Below, one piece after another: positions 1-9,066 of a stretch of DNA of 64,000 nt (the stretch's first letter is position 1; the number at the start of each line of letters is the position of its first letter). The DNA comes from Spirochaetota bacterium (GTDB lineage Bacteria > Spirochaetota > Spirochaetia > Treponematales > UBA12059). The notes under the pieces were generated by a model. It saw nothing but the letters and a program-made list of their open reading frames with translations, was not told the origin of the DNA and made no database searches. The translations under genes and the position numbers were made by a program. Location: contig JAKPPT010000115.1 in the NCBI GenBank assembly GCA_029547205.1, forward strand, positions 1-64,000, given 5' to 3'.

Positions 1-43
1 TCAAGTAGCATTACTATACATAACTCTAACCACAGGAGGGACC

Positions 44-401
44 ATGTTTACGCTTAAGTATTATGAACTCTATCGTAACAGTAAAGACCCTGTACAGTAT
101 AGGGGGATGTTAGTGGAGTATGCTTTGAAGTATGGCATAAACCCCACAGCACGGGAATTCAAGACTACCCCCAAAACCGTGAGAAAGTGGGTAGAACGGT
201 ACAAAGCAGAAAAGAAGCCGGTTTTACAGATAGTATAAGTCGCAGTCCCCTGTCGTCCCTAAAACCAAAGTAAACTTGTAAATAATAAGTAATGTACTGA
301 GCGGTTTTTGAATCCCATGCATTCCCAGACTAGATGAAACCTTACTAGCAGTATACGATTTCGAATATCTCGTACAGAGGCTCAACCGCTACACACCGTA
401 A
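44..401 (+). pseudogene. decayed transposase fragment (HTH amino end plus carboxy-terminal debris)
   Basis: The intact part (44-238) encodes 64 residues with a good ribosome site (AGGAGG, 35-40). It reads like the helix-turn-helix start of an IS481/IS3-type transposase: an opening of the type YYELYRNSKDPVQYR followed by TTPKTVRKWVERYK, the recognition helix. After about position 210 the original reading continues in another frame (EAGFTDS, then SRSPLSS), and a further stretch at 333-398 reads LAVYDFEYLVQRLNRY, like the region before the last catalytic Glu of such enzymes. The DDE core is missing. I read this as an insertion sequence ruined by frameshift and deletion. The family assignment is from memory of similar proteins, not from a search. 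No inverted repeats are visible, and 402-533 shows nothing else recognisable. Confidence 0.5.
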
Positions 402-533
402 TGTCAGATGCTTATAGCCTGTTATTTTTAACAACCTCTATGGGAAGTACATAGATGTCTTTGGTTCCTTAGCTGCGGAATCCATGGGAATACCATCTTC
501 CTTTAGATTTCAAATGCCTATATTTCATATAAA

Positions 534-562
534 TTGACCTTTCTTACAATGATAGATATATT
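534..562 (+). promoter_or_regulatory. sigma70-type promoter of the ABC/LolA operon
   Basis: A -35 box TTGACC (534-539), a 17-base spacer and a -10 box TATATT (557-562) lie just upstream of the ribosome site AGGAGG (571-576) of the first operon gene. The expected transcription start near 569 would leave a very short leader of about 15 bases. Confidence 0.55.
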
Positions 563-584
563 TCTCTAACAGGAGGAAATACTC

Positions 585-1301
585 ATGCCTATTATTTCGC
601 TCGAAAATGTGAAAAAAACATATTATCTTGGCAAAGTGGAAGTCGAAGCCGTTAAAGGAGTTTCATTTTGCATCGAAAAAGGCGATTTTATTTCAATCGC
701 GGGGCCATCTGGCTCAGGGAAGACAACAATTCTCAATATGATCGGGCTTATTGATAAGCCGACATCAGGAGAAGTTATTATTGATGACAAACCGACATCA
801 AAGCTTTCTGATAGAGAGCTTACCAAAATGCGCCATCAGGTGCTCGGCTTTATTTTTCAATCATTCAATCTCATTCCTGTGCTCAATGTCTGGGAAAATA
901 TAGAGTTTCCGCTCCTCATAGGAGAAACCCGAATTGCTCCTCAAGAGAAAAAAGAGTGGATCGATCACCTCATAGAAGAGGTCGGTCTCACGGAGTGGAA
1001 AAAACATAAACCAAATGAGCTTTCCGGCGGACAGCGTCAGCGTGTTGCGATTGCTCGTGCGCTCGTAACGCGTCCCTATATTGTTCTTGCCGATGAGCCA
1101 ACTGCAAACCTGGATAGCAAAACGGGAGAGCAGATAATCGAATTGATGAAAAAAATCAATTCGGAACTCGATACAACGTTTATCTTTTCCACGCATGATG
1201 CAAAAATTGTTAGCATTGCAGACCATATCATCCGTCTTAAGGATGGTGAGGTTATTGAAAATGTACGGAAAGGTGAACCGCAGCCTGCAGAATGTAGATA
1301 G
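585..1301 (+). CDS. ABC transporter ATP-binding protein, LolD/MacB type
   Basis: This cytoplasmic ATPase (238 aa, normal size for the family) should power the two FtsX-like permeases encoded next. Visible motifs are Walker A GPSGSGKTT (40-48), Q-loop around FQSFNLIP (91-98), signature LSGGQRQRVAIARA (146-159), Walker B IVLADEPTANLD (166-177) and the H-loop His204. The phrase LNVWENIEFPL after the Q-loop is typical of the LolD/MacB/FtsE group, which moves lipoproteins or envelope substrates by a mechanical pull rather than through a channel. The start follows AGGAGG by 8 bases. It heads a five-gene operon that ends with a LolA-like carrier and a barrel protein, so transport of lipid-linked cargo toward the outer membrane is the likely job. 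That role is inference. Confidence 0.93.
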   Translation: MPIISLENVKKTYYLGKVEVEAVKGVSFCIEKGDFISIAGPSGSGKTTILNMIGLIDKPTSGEVIIDDKPTSKLSDRELTKMRHQVLGFIFQSFNLIPVLNVWENIEFPLLIGETRIAPQEKKEWIDHLIEEVGLTEWKKHKPNELSGGQRQRVAIARALVTRPYIVLADEPTANLDSKTGEQIIELMKKINSELDTTFIFSTHDAKIVSIADHIIRLKDGEVIENVRKGEPQPAECR

Positions 1302-1310
1302 GAGCAGCTT

Positions 1311-2819
1311 ATGAGAGGCTTATTACGCATAGCTTTCCGTAATTTGTTTGAACACCGGGCAAAATCAATAATAATAGGAATTTTGCTTTCATTGGGAGTT
1401 GTTATTCTTGTTTTAGGAAGCGCTGTCCATAATGGAATGGCTAATGGCATTGAGCGTTCGTTTACTAAAAACTATACAGCAGACATAATCATTACCGGTA
1501 TTGCAGAAGGACCCGTTTCGCTTTTCGGTGTTGCATCAGCTGGAGGCCTTGCAAAAACACCTACACTGCCCGAATATGAAAAAATTCTAACATACGCTTC
1601 TAGTATGAAACATGTTGCTGCAGTTACCGGTATGGCAAGTACTTTTGGTATTGCACAAAAAGAAGAACAAACAGCAAACGCAGAAAATCAAGAACAAACA
1701 GATGATACAATGGAGGGAAATCCATTTCAAATTTTTTACCTTTTTGGTGTTGATACGCTGCAGTATAGAAACGTTTTCCCTGACTTTTCACTTAGAGAAG
1801 GTAATTTTTTTGAACCTGGTATGCGGGGCATTATCCTCAACGCAAAACAAAAAGAGGGGCTTGAAAAGTATTTAAAGAAATCGCTTGCTATTGGTAATGA
1901 ACTTGTAATACAGGGTGCTTCTTCGGGAGGAGTAAAAATAGTACGCATTCCGATTATCGGCATATATGAAATAAAAGCCGAAGGATATACGCCTGACCAG
2001 CTTGCATACTGTGATATCGATACAGTACGCATTCTCGATAATATGACAATTGGCGCTAATATTGAAGTGCAGCTTTCAAGTGAACAAAAAGCAATATTTG
2101 AAACGACAAACTATGACGACCTTTTTTCAGACAGCAATACTTTTATAACAACCAATTCCAACACCGGCTCCGTCGATTATGAAAATATTCTTGGTGATAC
2201 GAGTCTCCGTGAAGAACTCAATAAAGTAGATACCGGAGCATGGCACTTTATTCTCATTAGAACCGATAAACCTGATGTCGCTCCAGCAGTAATAAAAGAA
2301 CTTAACACTTTTTTTAAAGATAACAATATCGCTGCACAGGCTGGCGACTGGAAAGCTGCTGCGGGAGAATTTGCACAATCTGTAGATATTTTCGGTACTG
2401 TATTGTTTGTCGGTATCATCATACTTGCATTTGTTGTTGTCGTTATTATTATGAATACGCTTGTAGTCTCTGTTATTGAGCGGACCACAGAAATCGGAAC
2501 TATCCGAGCGCTCGGTGCGAGCCGTAGTTTTGTCCGCCGTCTTTTTTTCACCGAGACACTACTTTTATCACTGATCTTTGGAAGCATCGGTATTGTGCTT
2601 TCATACATAGTAAATACAATTATACGTTCACTCAATATTAAAGCAGGAAATAGAATTCTCGAACTGCTTTTCGGCGGTCCAGTTTTAAGTCCTATCATTA
2701 CAGGCGGGACTGTTGCTACCGCACTCATAATAATTGTTCTTGTGGGCATCGTAGCACATTTTTATCCAGTATCTGTAGCGCTGCGGATTGAGCCCATACG
2801 TGCAATACAGACCGACTAG
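1311..2819 (+). CDS. FtsX-like ABC permease (LolC/LolE/MacB family), first copy
   Basis: This is an inner-membrane permease of 502 aa with the MacB layout: a membrane helix at about 18-40 (IIIGILLSLGVVILVLGSAV), a large periplasmic domain (about 45-355), and three helices near 360-385, 415-440 and 460-490. The cytoplasmic coupling phrase ERTTEIGTIRALGASR, just after the second helix, is diagnostic of FtsX-type permeases. The periplasmic domain carries a Gln/Glu/Asn-rich insertion (EEQTANAENQEQTDD, about residues 119-133). It begins 9 bases after the ATPase gene with AGGAGC as ribosome site and is followed after 9 bases by a second permease, so the transporter is probably a heterodimer of two permeases with two copies of the ATPase. 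Confidence 0.9.
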   Translation: MRGLLRIAFRNLFEHRAKSIIIGILLSLGVVILVLGSAVHNGMANGIERSFTKNYTADIIITGIAEGPVSLFGVASAGGLAKTPTLPEYEKILTYASSMKHVAAVTGMASTFGIAQKEEQTANAENQEQTDDTMEGNPFQIFYLFGVDTLQYRNVFPDFSLREGNFFEPGMRGIILNAKQKEGLEKYLKKSLAIGNELVIQGASSGGVKIVRIPIIGIYEIKAEGYTPDQLAYCDIDTVRILDNMTIGANIEVQLSSEQKAIFETTNYDDLFSDSNTFITTNSNTGSVDYENILGDTSLREELNKVDTGAWHFILIRTDKPDVAPAVIKELNTFFKDNNIAAQAGDWKAAAGEFAQSVDIFGTVLFVGIIILAFVVVVIIMNTLVVSVIERTTEIGTIRALGASRSFVRRLFFTETLLLSLIFGSIGIVLSYIVNTIIRSLNIKAGNRILELLFGGPVLSPIITGGTVATALIIIVLVGIVAHFYPVSVALRIEPIRAIQTD

Positions 2820-2828
2820 GAGTAAAAT

Positions 2829-4151
2829 ATGAAAACACATGTTACGATAGCGCTCCGAAATCTTACACGACAAAAAAAACGCACTGCTCTCCTTGCAATT
2901 GCAATTGCATTTTCAGTCATGATTGTTACTGTAATTTATGGACTCACCTCAGCAATATCTGTTAATATTGCAGAAAATTTTTCTGATATTCTTGGCGGTC
3001 ATATTTTTATAACAGGTTCAGAAAAACATGGTACATCAAAAGAAATTTCGAGAATTTCTAATGACCAGGCACTGCGTGATGCACTTAAAGCTTCTGGAAT
3101 CAACTATTCATATGTAAGTTCATACAGCAGCACGTTTGCAACAATTATTTTTGAAGGCAAAACAACTTCACTCCTCATCAATGGAATTAACATTAAAGAA
3201 AACGAAAATTTCAGAAAACGTCTCTCGTTAAAAAAGGGAGACTGGGAATCTATTCTTACAACACCTAATGCACTCATAGTACCAGAGAAAGTTGCTCAAA
3301 CTCTCAATGTAGAAATTGGAGATGTTGTTATTGCTAAAATTGAAACAGTATACGGACAAAATAATGTTGGTGAATTTCGCATTGCCGGCATTAACTATAA
3401 TGCTGACCTTGTTTCCCAACTATCCTCGTATACACATACAGCTCATCTCAATGAAATACTCGGATTGCTTCCAGGAGAATATCAGACTTTTGCAGTACGG
3501 CTTCCTTCACTCAAAGAAACTGATGCTGCAGCGATGAAATATTATGATGTGCTCAAGAATTATGTCCAGGTTTTTGATCGGAAGACGGAAGCTAATGGCG
3601 CACCGATGACCGGTTTTCAGGCTCTGCTTCGCAGCCAAAAAAAAGAAAGCTGGGAAGGTGTCAAATACAGGTTATTTACCATTAACGAGCAACTTGCACA
3701 GATTCAACAGTTTGTTTCAGCAGCGGATACAATTGGCACGACCGTACTTATCATTCTCTTTCTTATAACGATGGTAGGTATCAATAATACCTTCCGTATG
3801 ATTATGTACGAGCGGATTAAAGAAATTGGAACCATGCGCGCTATAGGATATCAGCAAAAAGATGTTAAGCGATTATTTTTGCTTGAAGCTTTCTTTCTTG
3901 GAATGATCGGCATGCTCGCAGGATTTTTACTTGCAGGTATACTCATGGCTATTGTTTCGAGTATCAACTTTGGTATGGAAAACGAATTTTTTATTCTTTT
4001 ACGCAACGGTCATATAACCTTTAATCTGCAATTTGCTAAAATTGCAACAATCTTTATTATAGTTTCTATATTAACACTGCTTGCTGTATCATTACCAGCA
4101 CGCAAAGCAGCAAAACTGTCCCCGGCACAGGCATTGGGTACAGAAAAATAA
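2829..4151 (+). CDS. FtsX-like ABC permease (LolC/LolE family), second copy
   Basis: This is the second inner-membrane permease (440 aa), partner of the preceding one. An amino-terminal helix (LLAIAIAFSVMIVTVIYGLT, about 20-39) is followed by a periplasmic domain and three carboxy-terminal helices. The coupling motif YERIKEIGTMRAIGYQQKDV follows TTVLIILFLITMVGINNTF. The end LAVSLPARKAAKLSPAQAL is the usual FtsX-domain ending. It differs clearly in sequence from the first permease, so the pair is LolC/LolE-like rather than a tandem duplication. The ribosome site GGAG (2819-2822) overlaps the end of the previous gene, consistent with translational coupling. Substrate identity cannot be read from sequence. 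Confidence 0.9.
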   Translation: MKTHVTIALRNLTRQKKRTALLAIAIAFSVMIVTVIYGLTSAISVNIAENFSDILGGHIFITGSEKHGTSKEISRISNDQALRDALKASGINYSYVSSYSSTFATIIFEGKTTSLLINGINIKENENFRKRLSLKKGDWESILTTPNALIVPEKVAQTLNVEIGDVVIAKIETVYGQNNVGEFRIAGINYNADLVSQLSSYTHTAHLNEILGLLPGEYQTFAVRLPSLKETDAAAMKYYDVLKNYVQVFDRKTEANGAPMTGFQALLRSQKKESWEGVKYRLFTINEQLAQIQQFVSAADTIGTTVLIILFLITMVGINNTFRMIMYERIKEIGTMRAIGYQQKDVKRLFLLEAFFLGMIGMLAGFLLAGILMAIVSSINFGMENEFFILLRNGHITFNLQFAKIATIFIIVSILTLLAVSLPARKAAKLSPAQALGTEK

Positions 4152-4161
4152 GGAGCTTTCT

Positions 4162-4905
4162 ATGAAACGAGTCCTGTTGGTTTTTATACTCTCTGTTTCT
4201 GTTATATCGTTGTTAAGTGCTCAAGATTTTACAAAAATTCTAAAAGAACTTGATAACCTAAATAATTTTGAAAAGTCTGATTTCACGGCTGTGTATACTA
4301 TCATTACACAAAAACCGGGAGAAAAAGATTCTGTACTTCAAGCACGAGTCTTTAGAAGAGACAGAGAAGATCTTTTTCTCATTCTTATTCTCCAACCAGA
4401 AGCAAACAAAGGACAGGGGTACCTTAAAGATAAAGACAACGTCTGGTTTTACGACCCTTCAAGCAGGCAGTTTACTTTTTCTTCACTCAAAGAAAACATT
4501 TCGAATTCAGAAGCAAAAAACTCTGATCTTACACGGGCAACATACTCTGACAGTTACACAATTGAAAAAACCGAAGAAGGCGTACTGGGAAAAATACCGG
4601 TCTGGATTATTTCCCTCAAAGCAAAAACAACCGATGCAGTGTACGACCGGCTTAAGATCTATGTCCGTAAAGACAGAACCATGCTCCTTAAAGAAGAAGC
4701 GTATTCCGTATCAGGAAGGCTCATGCGAACAACGCTCATTCCCAAATACGTAGAGCTCAATGGCAAACTGCTGCCATCGCAGATTATTATTGTCGATGAA
4801 CTTAATCCCGGTGAAAAATCGCAGATTACGCTCACAGAACAATCGGTTTCCCCAATTCCTGATTCTGTTTTCAAAAAAGATTTCCTTGAAAGGGTTAACA
4901 AATGA
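4162..4905 (+). CDS. LolA-like outer-membrane lipoprotein-sorting protein
   Basis: This is a predicted exported protein of 247 aa. The start at 4162 is chosen because AAGGAG lies just upstream (4150-4155) and the product then begins with a clear signal peptide (MKRVLLVFILSVSVISLLSAQ); a longer reading from 4081 would run inside the permease gene. The mature part resembles the LolA/DUF4292-like half-barrel carriers (COG2834): FTAVYTIIT near the start, QGYLKDKDNVWFYDPSSRQFTF, and the repeated basic/aromatic strand pattern. Such proteins bind acyl chains in a hydrophobic cup in the periplasm. Placed between the permeases and a barrel protein, it likely ferries the ABC transporter's lipidic substrate. 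It overlaps the next gene by 4 bases (ATGA). Confidence 0.85.
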   Translation: MKRVLLVFILSVSVISLLSAQDFTKILKELDNLNNFEKSDFTAVYTIITQKPGEKDSVLQARVFRRDREDLFLILILQPEANKGQGYLKDKDNVWFYDPSSRQFTFSSLKENISNSEAKNSDLTRATYSDSYTIEKTEEGVLGKIPVWIISLKAKTTDAVYDRLKIYVRKDRTMLLKEEAYSVSGRLMRTTLIPKYVELNGKLLPSQIIIVDELNPGEKSQITLTEQSVSPIPDSVFKKDFLERVNK

Positions 4906-6377
4906 TTACATTTAACCGTAAACGAACAAACAAAATCCTTATCGTATTTACACTCATGCTTATAGCTATCCTACCGTTATACGCACAGAGCGAGGACGAG
5001 CTTTTTAACGATGAAGAAATTGTCACTCAAGTAGAAAACGCTGATGCATCAAACGCGATAAATGCTTTTTTGGTAAGCGACAAAGTTAGAATTGGTGGCA
5101 CATTTTACGGTTCCGTTACTCTTGCTGAGCAAATCAATAATCCTTGGGAAAATGGCTTTACACTATTCACTCCAGACACACACAGTATGACAACGAATCT
5201 TCAGAGCCTCCTGTTTTTTGACGCACGCCCTGAAGCTAACCGCAGGTATTACCTCTCACTTAAAGTGCTCTGGCCATATTACACTGAAACAAAAGTGTTG
5301 ACCGATGCTCAGTATATACCAGCACAGCCCCCACTTGTACCAGATGGAGACATAAAGACTCAAAGTACATCCATTGCTATGCCACAGATAAAATTGTTTG
5401 AACTCTTTGCTGATTTTACCTATCAGGACATGCTTTTTTTCCGTTTTGGTAAACAAACAGTAACCTGGGGTGTAGGATATTTCTGGCGTCCTGCCGATGT
5501 TATCAACCTCGAGGCTATTGATCCTTTGAATCCCGAAGTGCAACGAGAAGGACCTGTCACAGTACGCGTCACATTCCCTGTTCCGGGAATACATAGCTCG
5601 GTTGTCGCATATGGAATAGTCACACCCAATCAGACGACATTCGAAGAAACCGCTGGCGCAGCCAGTGCCTCACTCTTACTCGGAAACTGGGAATTAACCA
5701 TTGGAGGATACTATCAGAAAGACAGACCGCTTCGTGGAATGATAACTGCTAAAGGTTCAATTGGTTCAATAGAGCTATTTGGAGAAGGCACACTCGCTCA
5801 TGGCTCTGAACGAACCTGGATAACGGATATCAGTCCAACGCTTGCATCTTCCGGGTTTATTGCTACTCGAGAAGATACAACATCTCCATTTTTCAAGGGT
5901 ACAGCAGGCTTTTTGTACCAAAACAGTGAATATAATATTTCCATAATCGGACAGTACCTCTTTGATGGTGAAGGTTACACTAACGATGAGCGTACTGCTT
6001 TAATTCAAAAAGCTCATGACAATGAATCTGCTATCAAAAATTTGCTTGCACTGTCTGGAGCGGATAGTGATGCTGTTTTCAGCAATCTCTTGAAAGCACT
6101 TATTTACAATTCGGGCATGCACTATGCTGCACTCTCCATTAACTTTAGTAAAATTGTTACCAATAGAATTGGATTTTCATTGTTCACACTTGCAAACCTC
6201 TCTGATTGGTCTGGCTTTATTCGCACTCAGCTTTCCTGGAATCCATTTTCCGGATTTACAATGAATGGTGGAGCACAGTTTATGTTTGGCAATGAAGACA
6301 GTGAATATATCGTACGCAATGATGGTCCGGCAGTAAAAATTTTCTTAACACTAACATTAGGAAGCGGTTCTTTTTAA
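4902..6377 (+). CDS. outer-membrane beta-barrel protein
   Basis: A 491-aa exported protein: basic start, hydrophobic stretch IVFTLMLIAILPLYAQ with cleavage expected after YAQ, then alternating aromatic/polar strands (for example RRYYLSLKVLWPYY, LFFRFGKQTVTWGVGYFW, AALSINFSKIVTNRIGFSLF) and a terminal Phe, the usual barrel-assembly signal. The GKQTVTWG.GYFWRPADVINLE block recalls DUF1302-type barrels that go with LolA-like proteins. It is translationally coupled (ATGA) to the LolA-like gene and ends the operon before a strong terminator. I suggest it is the outer-membrane acceptor or channel for the cargo of this system; no direct evidence for substrate is visible. Confidence 0.8.
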   Translation: MITFNRKRTNKILIVFTLMLIAILPLYAQSEDELFNDEEIVTQVENADASNAINAFLVSDKVRIGGTFYGSVTLAEQINNPWENGFTLFTPDTHSMTTNLQSLLFFDARPEANRRYYLSLKVLWPYYTETKVLTDAQYIPAQPPLVPDGDIKTQSTSIAMPQIKLFELFADFTYQDMLFFRFGKQTVTWGVGYFWRPADVINLEAIDPLNPEVQREGPVTVRVTFPVPGIHSSVVAYGIVTPNQTTFEETAGAASASLLLGNWELTIGGYYQKDRPLRGMITAKGSIGSIELFGEGTLAHGSERTWITDISPTLASSGFIATREDTTSPFFKGTAGFLYQNSEYNISIIGQYLFDGEGYTNDERTALIQKAHDNESAIKNLLALSGADSDAVFSNLLKALIYNSGMHYAALSINFSKIVTNRIGFSLFTLANLSDWSGFIRTQLSWNPFSGFTMNGGAQFMFGNEDSEYIVRNDGPAVKIFLTLTLGSGSF

Positions 6378-6395
6378 GCACTCCTCTGTAATAAT

Positions 6396-6430
6396 AAAGA
6401 GCTATCCATTCTGCATGGATAGCTCTTTTT
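6396..6430 (+). terminator. rho-independent terminator of the ABC/LolA/barrel operon
   Basis: A 14-bp perfect stem (AAAGAGCTATCCAT, loop TCTGC, ATGGATAGCTCTTT) followed by T residues lies 18 bases after the barrel gene stop. The A-rich left side could also let it act on the opposite strand. Confidence 0.85.
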
Positions 6431-6529
6431 GAATCGTATTAGAATATAAAATATAAAACAATTATTGTTTTACACTATCAATTCTCACTCTTGATATATT
6501 TCTAATGCATGCAGCGTGTGCTACTACAT

Positions 6530-7513
6530 CTATTGACCAGCCTGACTTGCAAGCACCCAGCCAACATATGGGCTCGATATGCGTACCCACTCAATACCGC
6601 CCACATCTGATTTTTCTTCAATTGTAAGTTGAGTTCCAGCTTCAATTGTTCCTACTACGATTGAATTAAAATCAGGGCTCTCATAGACTTCAATCTTTTC
6701 TTGAACAGTTTGAGTGGCAGCTGTACCCTTATTGCCTGACAATGTATTAATCTCTGCCTGAATAAGGTCTGCAAATACACCAAACGGATATTTTTTCATA
6801 GCTTCATTGAGAATTTCGAGTTTAGCACGTATAAGATTTTCCATTCGCTTCGGATCCTCTTTTGCTTTAGGATCACTCATGTTTTTTGCAATATAGTATA
6901 GGAGGTAACTCTGAACATCGGGTTCCTGTGTCGAAATATCCGAACGTTTAACATAGATATCGGAATACCAGTTGAGATTCTGTTTATCAGCTAAAAATTC
7001 AACTGAAACAGCGTATGCTCTGCAATAATCAGCAGTAAGATCTTCTTCGGGAATGGTAATCAGTGTGCCCCTCGGTAATGGTTTACCAGCAATAACACCG
7101 GTAATCTCAGGGCTCTTAAAACGCATTGCACCATCGGTTATGACTACAGCCAACGTATTAAACGTTCCAATGTAATACTTTGTAGCGTAACCTTCTTTGT
7201 CGCCATATCGTATACGGTACCATTCAAGCTCATTTATACCTTTTTTTATTTTTATTGGCTCAGTCTCAAGCAGTTCCACTTTTTTCCCTGCTGTCATTCC
7301 AAGCAGCCATGTCCACTGTTTATCAGGAACTTTTGTTTCGTCGTAGCTATACAATGATAATCCGTCTAAAAGTACATATCCGAAAGGTTTGCCGGGACGA
7401 ACAGTATCCGCAACCGGTGCAGGATTGGCCAATTCACCTGATTTCTTTGGACAGGCTGTCATACCAGCTAGAACAAGCAAAATACCAGTCAGTATTACAA
7501 TTTTTGTTTTCAT
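6530..7513 (-). CDS. SH3-domain lipoprotein
   Basis: A lipoprotein of 327 aa. The start at 7513 is chosen because GGAAGGGG precedes it and the product begins MKTKIVILTGILLVLAGMTAC, a signal peptide with a lipobox-like end and Cys21. Three SH3-like segments are visible: about 45-120 (PFGYVLLDGLSLYSYDE to EGYATKYYIG), about 125-190 (VVITDGAMRF to YVKRSDI) and the clear bacterial SH3 at the carboxy end (EKIEVYESPDFNSIVVGTI to PYVGWVLASQ). A helical stretch (about 200-260) joins them. Such domains usually bind peptidoglycan or other envelope proteins. It stands alone between terminators, with its own promoter. Exact function unknown. Confidence 0.75.
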   Translation of the reverse strand: MKTKIVILTGILLVLAGMTACPKKSGELANPAPVADTVRPGKPFGYVLLDGLSLYSYDETKVPDKQWTWLLGMTAGKKVELLETEPIKIKKGINELEWYRIRYGDKEGYATKYYIGTFNTLAVVITDGAMRFKSPEITGVIAGKPLPRGTLITIPEEDLTADYCRAYAVSVEFLADKQNLNWYSDIYVKRSDISTQEPDVQSYLLYYIAKNMSDPKAKEDPKRMENLIRAKLEILNEAMKKYPFGVFADLIQAEINTLSGNKGTAATQTVQEKIEVYESPDFNSIVVGTIEAGTQLTIEEKSDVGGIEWVRISSPYVGWVLASQAGQ

Positions 7514-7559
7514 GCTTACCCCTTCCTTAATTAATAAAATAACGTTACTAATTATAAGC

Positions 7560-7589
7560 AGTTTACTTGATAGAATAAACAACTGTCAA
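7560..7589 (-). promoter_or_regulatory. promoter of the SH3 lipoprotein gene
   Basis: On the minus strand TTGACA (7584-7589) is followed after 18 bases by TAAACT (7560-7565). The -35 box is perfect and the -10 box is moderate. The leader would be about 40 bases. Confidence 0.5.
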
Positions 7590-7753
7590 GTAAAATTGTC
7601 TATGTATCAGTGAAAGTATACTGCTCCTATAATAGTATACAGCGCTCACATAAAAGATGTAATTGTTTCCTGTATGTTATTATCAGTAAAATTTTTTACA
7701 TATAAATGCTATAATATATTAATACATATTAACAGCATGAGCATTAAATAAAT

Positions 7754-7784
7754 AATGCCACACAGCTTTACGCTGTATGGCATT
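7754..7784 (-). terminator. terminator downstream of the flavodiiron gene
   Basis: A 13-bp hairpin (AATGCCACACAGC, loop TTTAC, GCTGTATGGCATT; one G-T pair) begins 28 bases beyond the flavodiiron stop on the minus strand and is followed there by an A/T-rich run. Confidence 0.65.
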
Positions 7785-7811
7785 TCAATTGTATATAAAT
7801 CACCTCTTCAG

Positions 7812-9023
7812 TTACCCTTTTACTCTGCGAGCAAGCTCTCTCCCCCGTTCTCTGAGCAGTTTCCCTGTTGATTCATCAGGCTGTCCAGCCCATTCTAATG
7901 GTTCAACATGTTCCCATTTGAGTGGCGCAATTCGATTATCGTAATCTTTCTGTGCTCCACCTACCCAGCCGTAGCTTCCGATTCGGAGCGCTTTGCGGTT
8001 CCAAATATGCTTGCGCTCAAAAATATCGATAACGTATCCCATTGGCGGGAACATTTTATATTCATATGTTGGCATCGCCATAATGATACCTTCACATCGA
8101 TACGCTTCTGCAAGCACAAAGGATACATCTTCATTAGGAACGCGGAACATTGTATAAGGCACATGTTCATCCTCTAACCCTTTGAGCACATACTCAAGTC
8201 CATCGCGTGTATTCCCATACATCGAACCCCATACGACACAGACCTCTTTTTCTCGCGGGCCATCCATATAGTTTGCATATTTCAAGTAGCGATTAATAAT
8301 TACCGAAGGTTTCTCACGCCAGATGAGCCCATGACTGGGTGCGACAATTTTGATATCGAGCTTAGAAAGTTTTTCTATTGCACGTTTTACGAAAATTCCA
8401 AAACTTGCTACGATGTTAGCGTAATATCGGAGTGTTTCATCTTCAAAGTTTTTAAGATCTTCAGAGTAATACTCATCATCAAAAATACGGTTTGTTAATT
8501 TTCCAAAACTACCAAACGCATCACAGCTAAAAAGCGTACCAGATTCTGGTTCATAGGTAACCATTGTTTCGGGCCAATGTAAGTTTGGAGCTTCCTCAAA
8601 AACAAGGCGGATACCGCCTAAATCAAGCGTATCTCCAGTTTTTACTGCCCTCAAATTTTCTTCAATTTTATAAAAGGATTTTACAAGCTCGAGGGCCTTT
8701 GCTGTTGCAACTATAACTACTTTAGGATTAAGTTTTTTAAATTCAGCAAGCCATCCAGTATGATCGGGTTCCATATGGTTAAGAATAAGATAATTGACAT
8801 CCTCTATAGCAACATCAATTGAAGCAAGTTGTTTACAGAGTTCATCTGGAGCTTTACACCAATCTCTTACCAGATCTATGAGCGCACAGGATGTTTCGCC
8901 TTTAACAAGATATGAATTTAATGAAACACCATCAGGAATAGGCCAGATGCCCTCAAAAAGGTCTTCGGTTTCAATATCAGCATGGAGGGCATAGATTTTT
9001 TCAGTAACTTTACAAGCTCTCAT
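7812..9023 (-). CDS. flavodiiron protein (FprA-type NO/O2 reductase)
   Basis: A cytoplasmic oxygen or nitric oxide scavenger of strict anaerobes, 403 aa, the size of the two-domain class without a rubredoxin tail. The metallo-beta-lactamase-like domain keeps all di-iron ligands of the family: His83, Glu85, Asp87 and His88 (HMEPDH), His149 (NLHWPE), Asp168 (CDAFGSFG) and His231 (APSHGLIW). The flavodoxin domain starts near 261 with VVWGSMYGNTRDGLEYV, the FMN phosphate loop. The start at 9023 follows AAAGGA; a longer reading has no support. It needs an electron donor such as a rubredoxin, which is not encoded here. It lies 43 bases behind the DUF1361 gene and may be cotranscribed with thrS. Confidence 0.93.
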   Translation of the reverse strand: MRACKVTEKIYALHADIETEDLFEGIWPIPDGVSLNSYLVKGETSCALIDLVRDWCKAPDELCKQLASIDVAIEDVNYLILNHMEPDHTGWLAEFKKLNPKVVIVATAKALELVKSFYKIEENLRAVKTGDTLDLGGIRLVFEEAPNLHWPETMVTYEPESGTLFSCDAFGSFGKLTNRIFDDEYYSEDLKNFEDETLRYYANIVASFGIFVKRAIEKLSKLDIKIVAPSHGLIWREKPSVIINRYLKYANYMDGPREKEVCVVWGSMYGNTRDGLEYVLKGLEDEHVPYTMFRVPNEDVSFVLAEAYRCEGIIMAMPTYEYKMFPPMGYVIDIFERKHIWNRKALRIGSYGWVGGAQKDYDNRIAPLKWEHVEPLEWAGQPDESTGKLLRERGRELARRVKG

Positions 9024-9066
9024 GTTGTATCCTTTCTTTTTGGATTTTACATCGCGATTTACTGTA

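Noticed and set aside
2177-2749. A 190-codon open frame antisense to the first permease
   Set aside because: It mirrors the permease gene in its opposite strand, has low-complexity Ile/Thr/Ser composition and no ribosome site.
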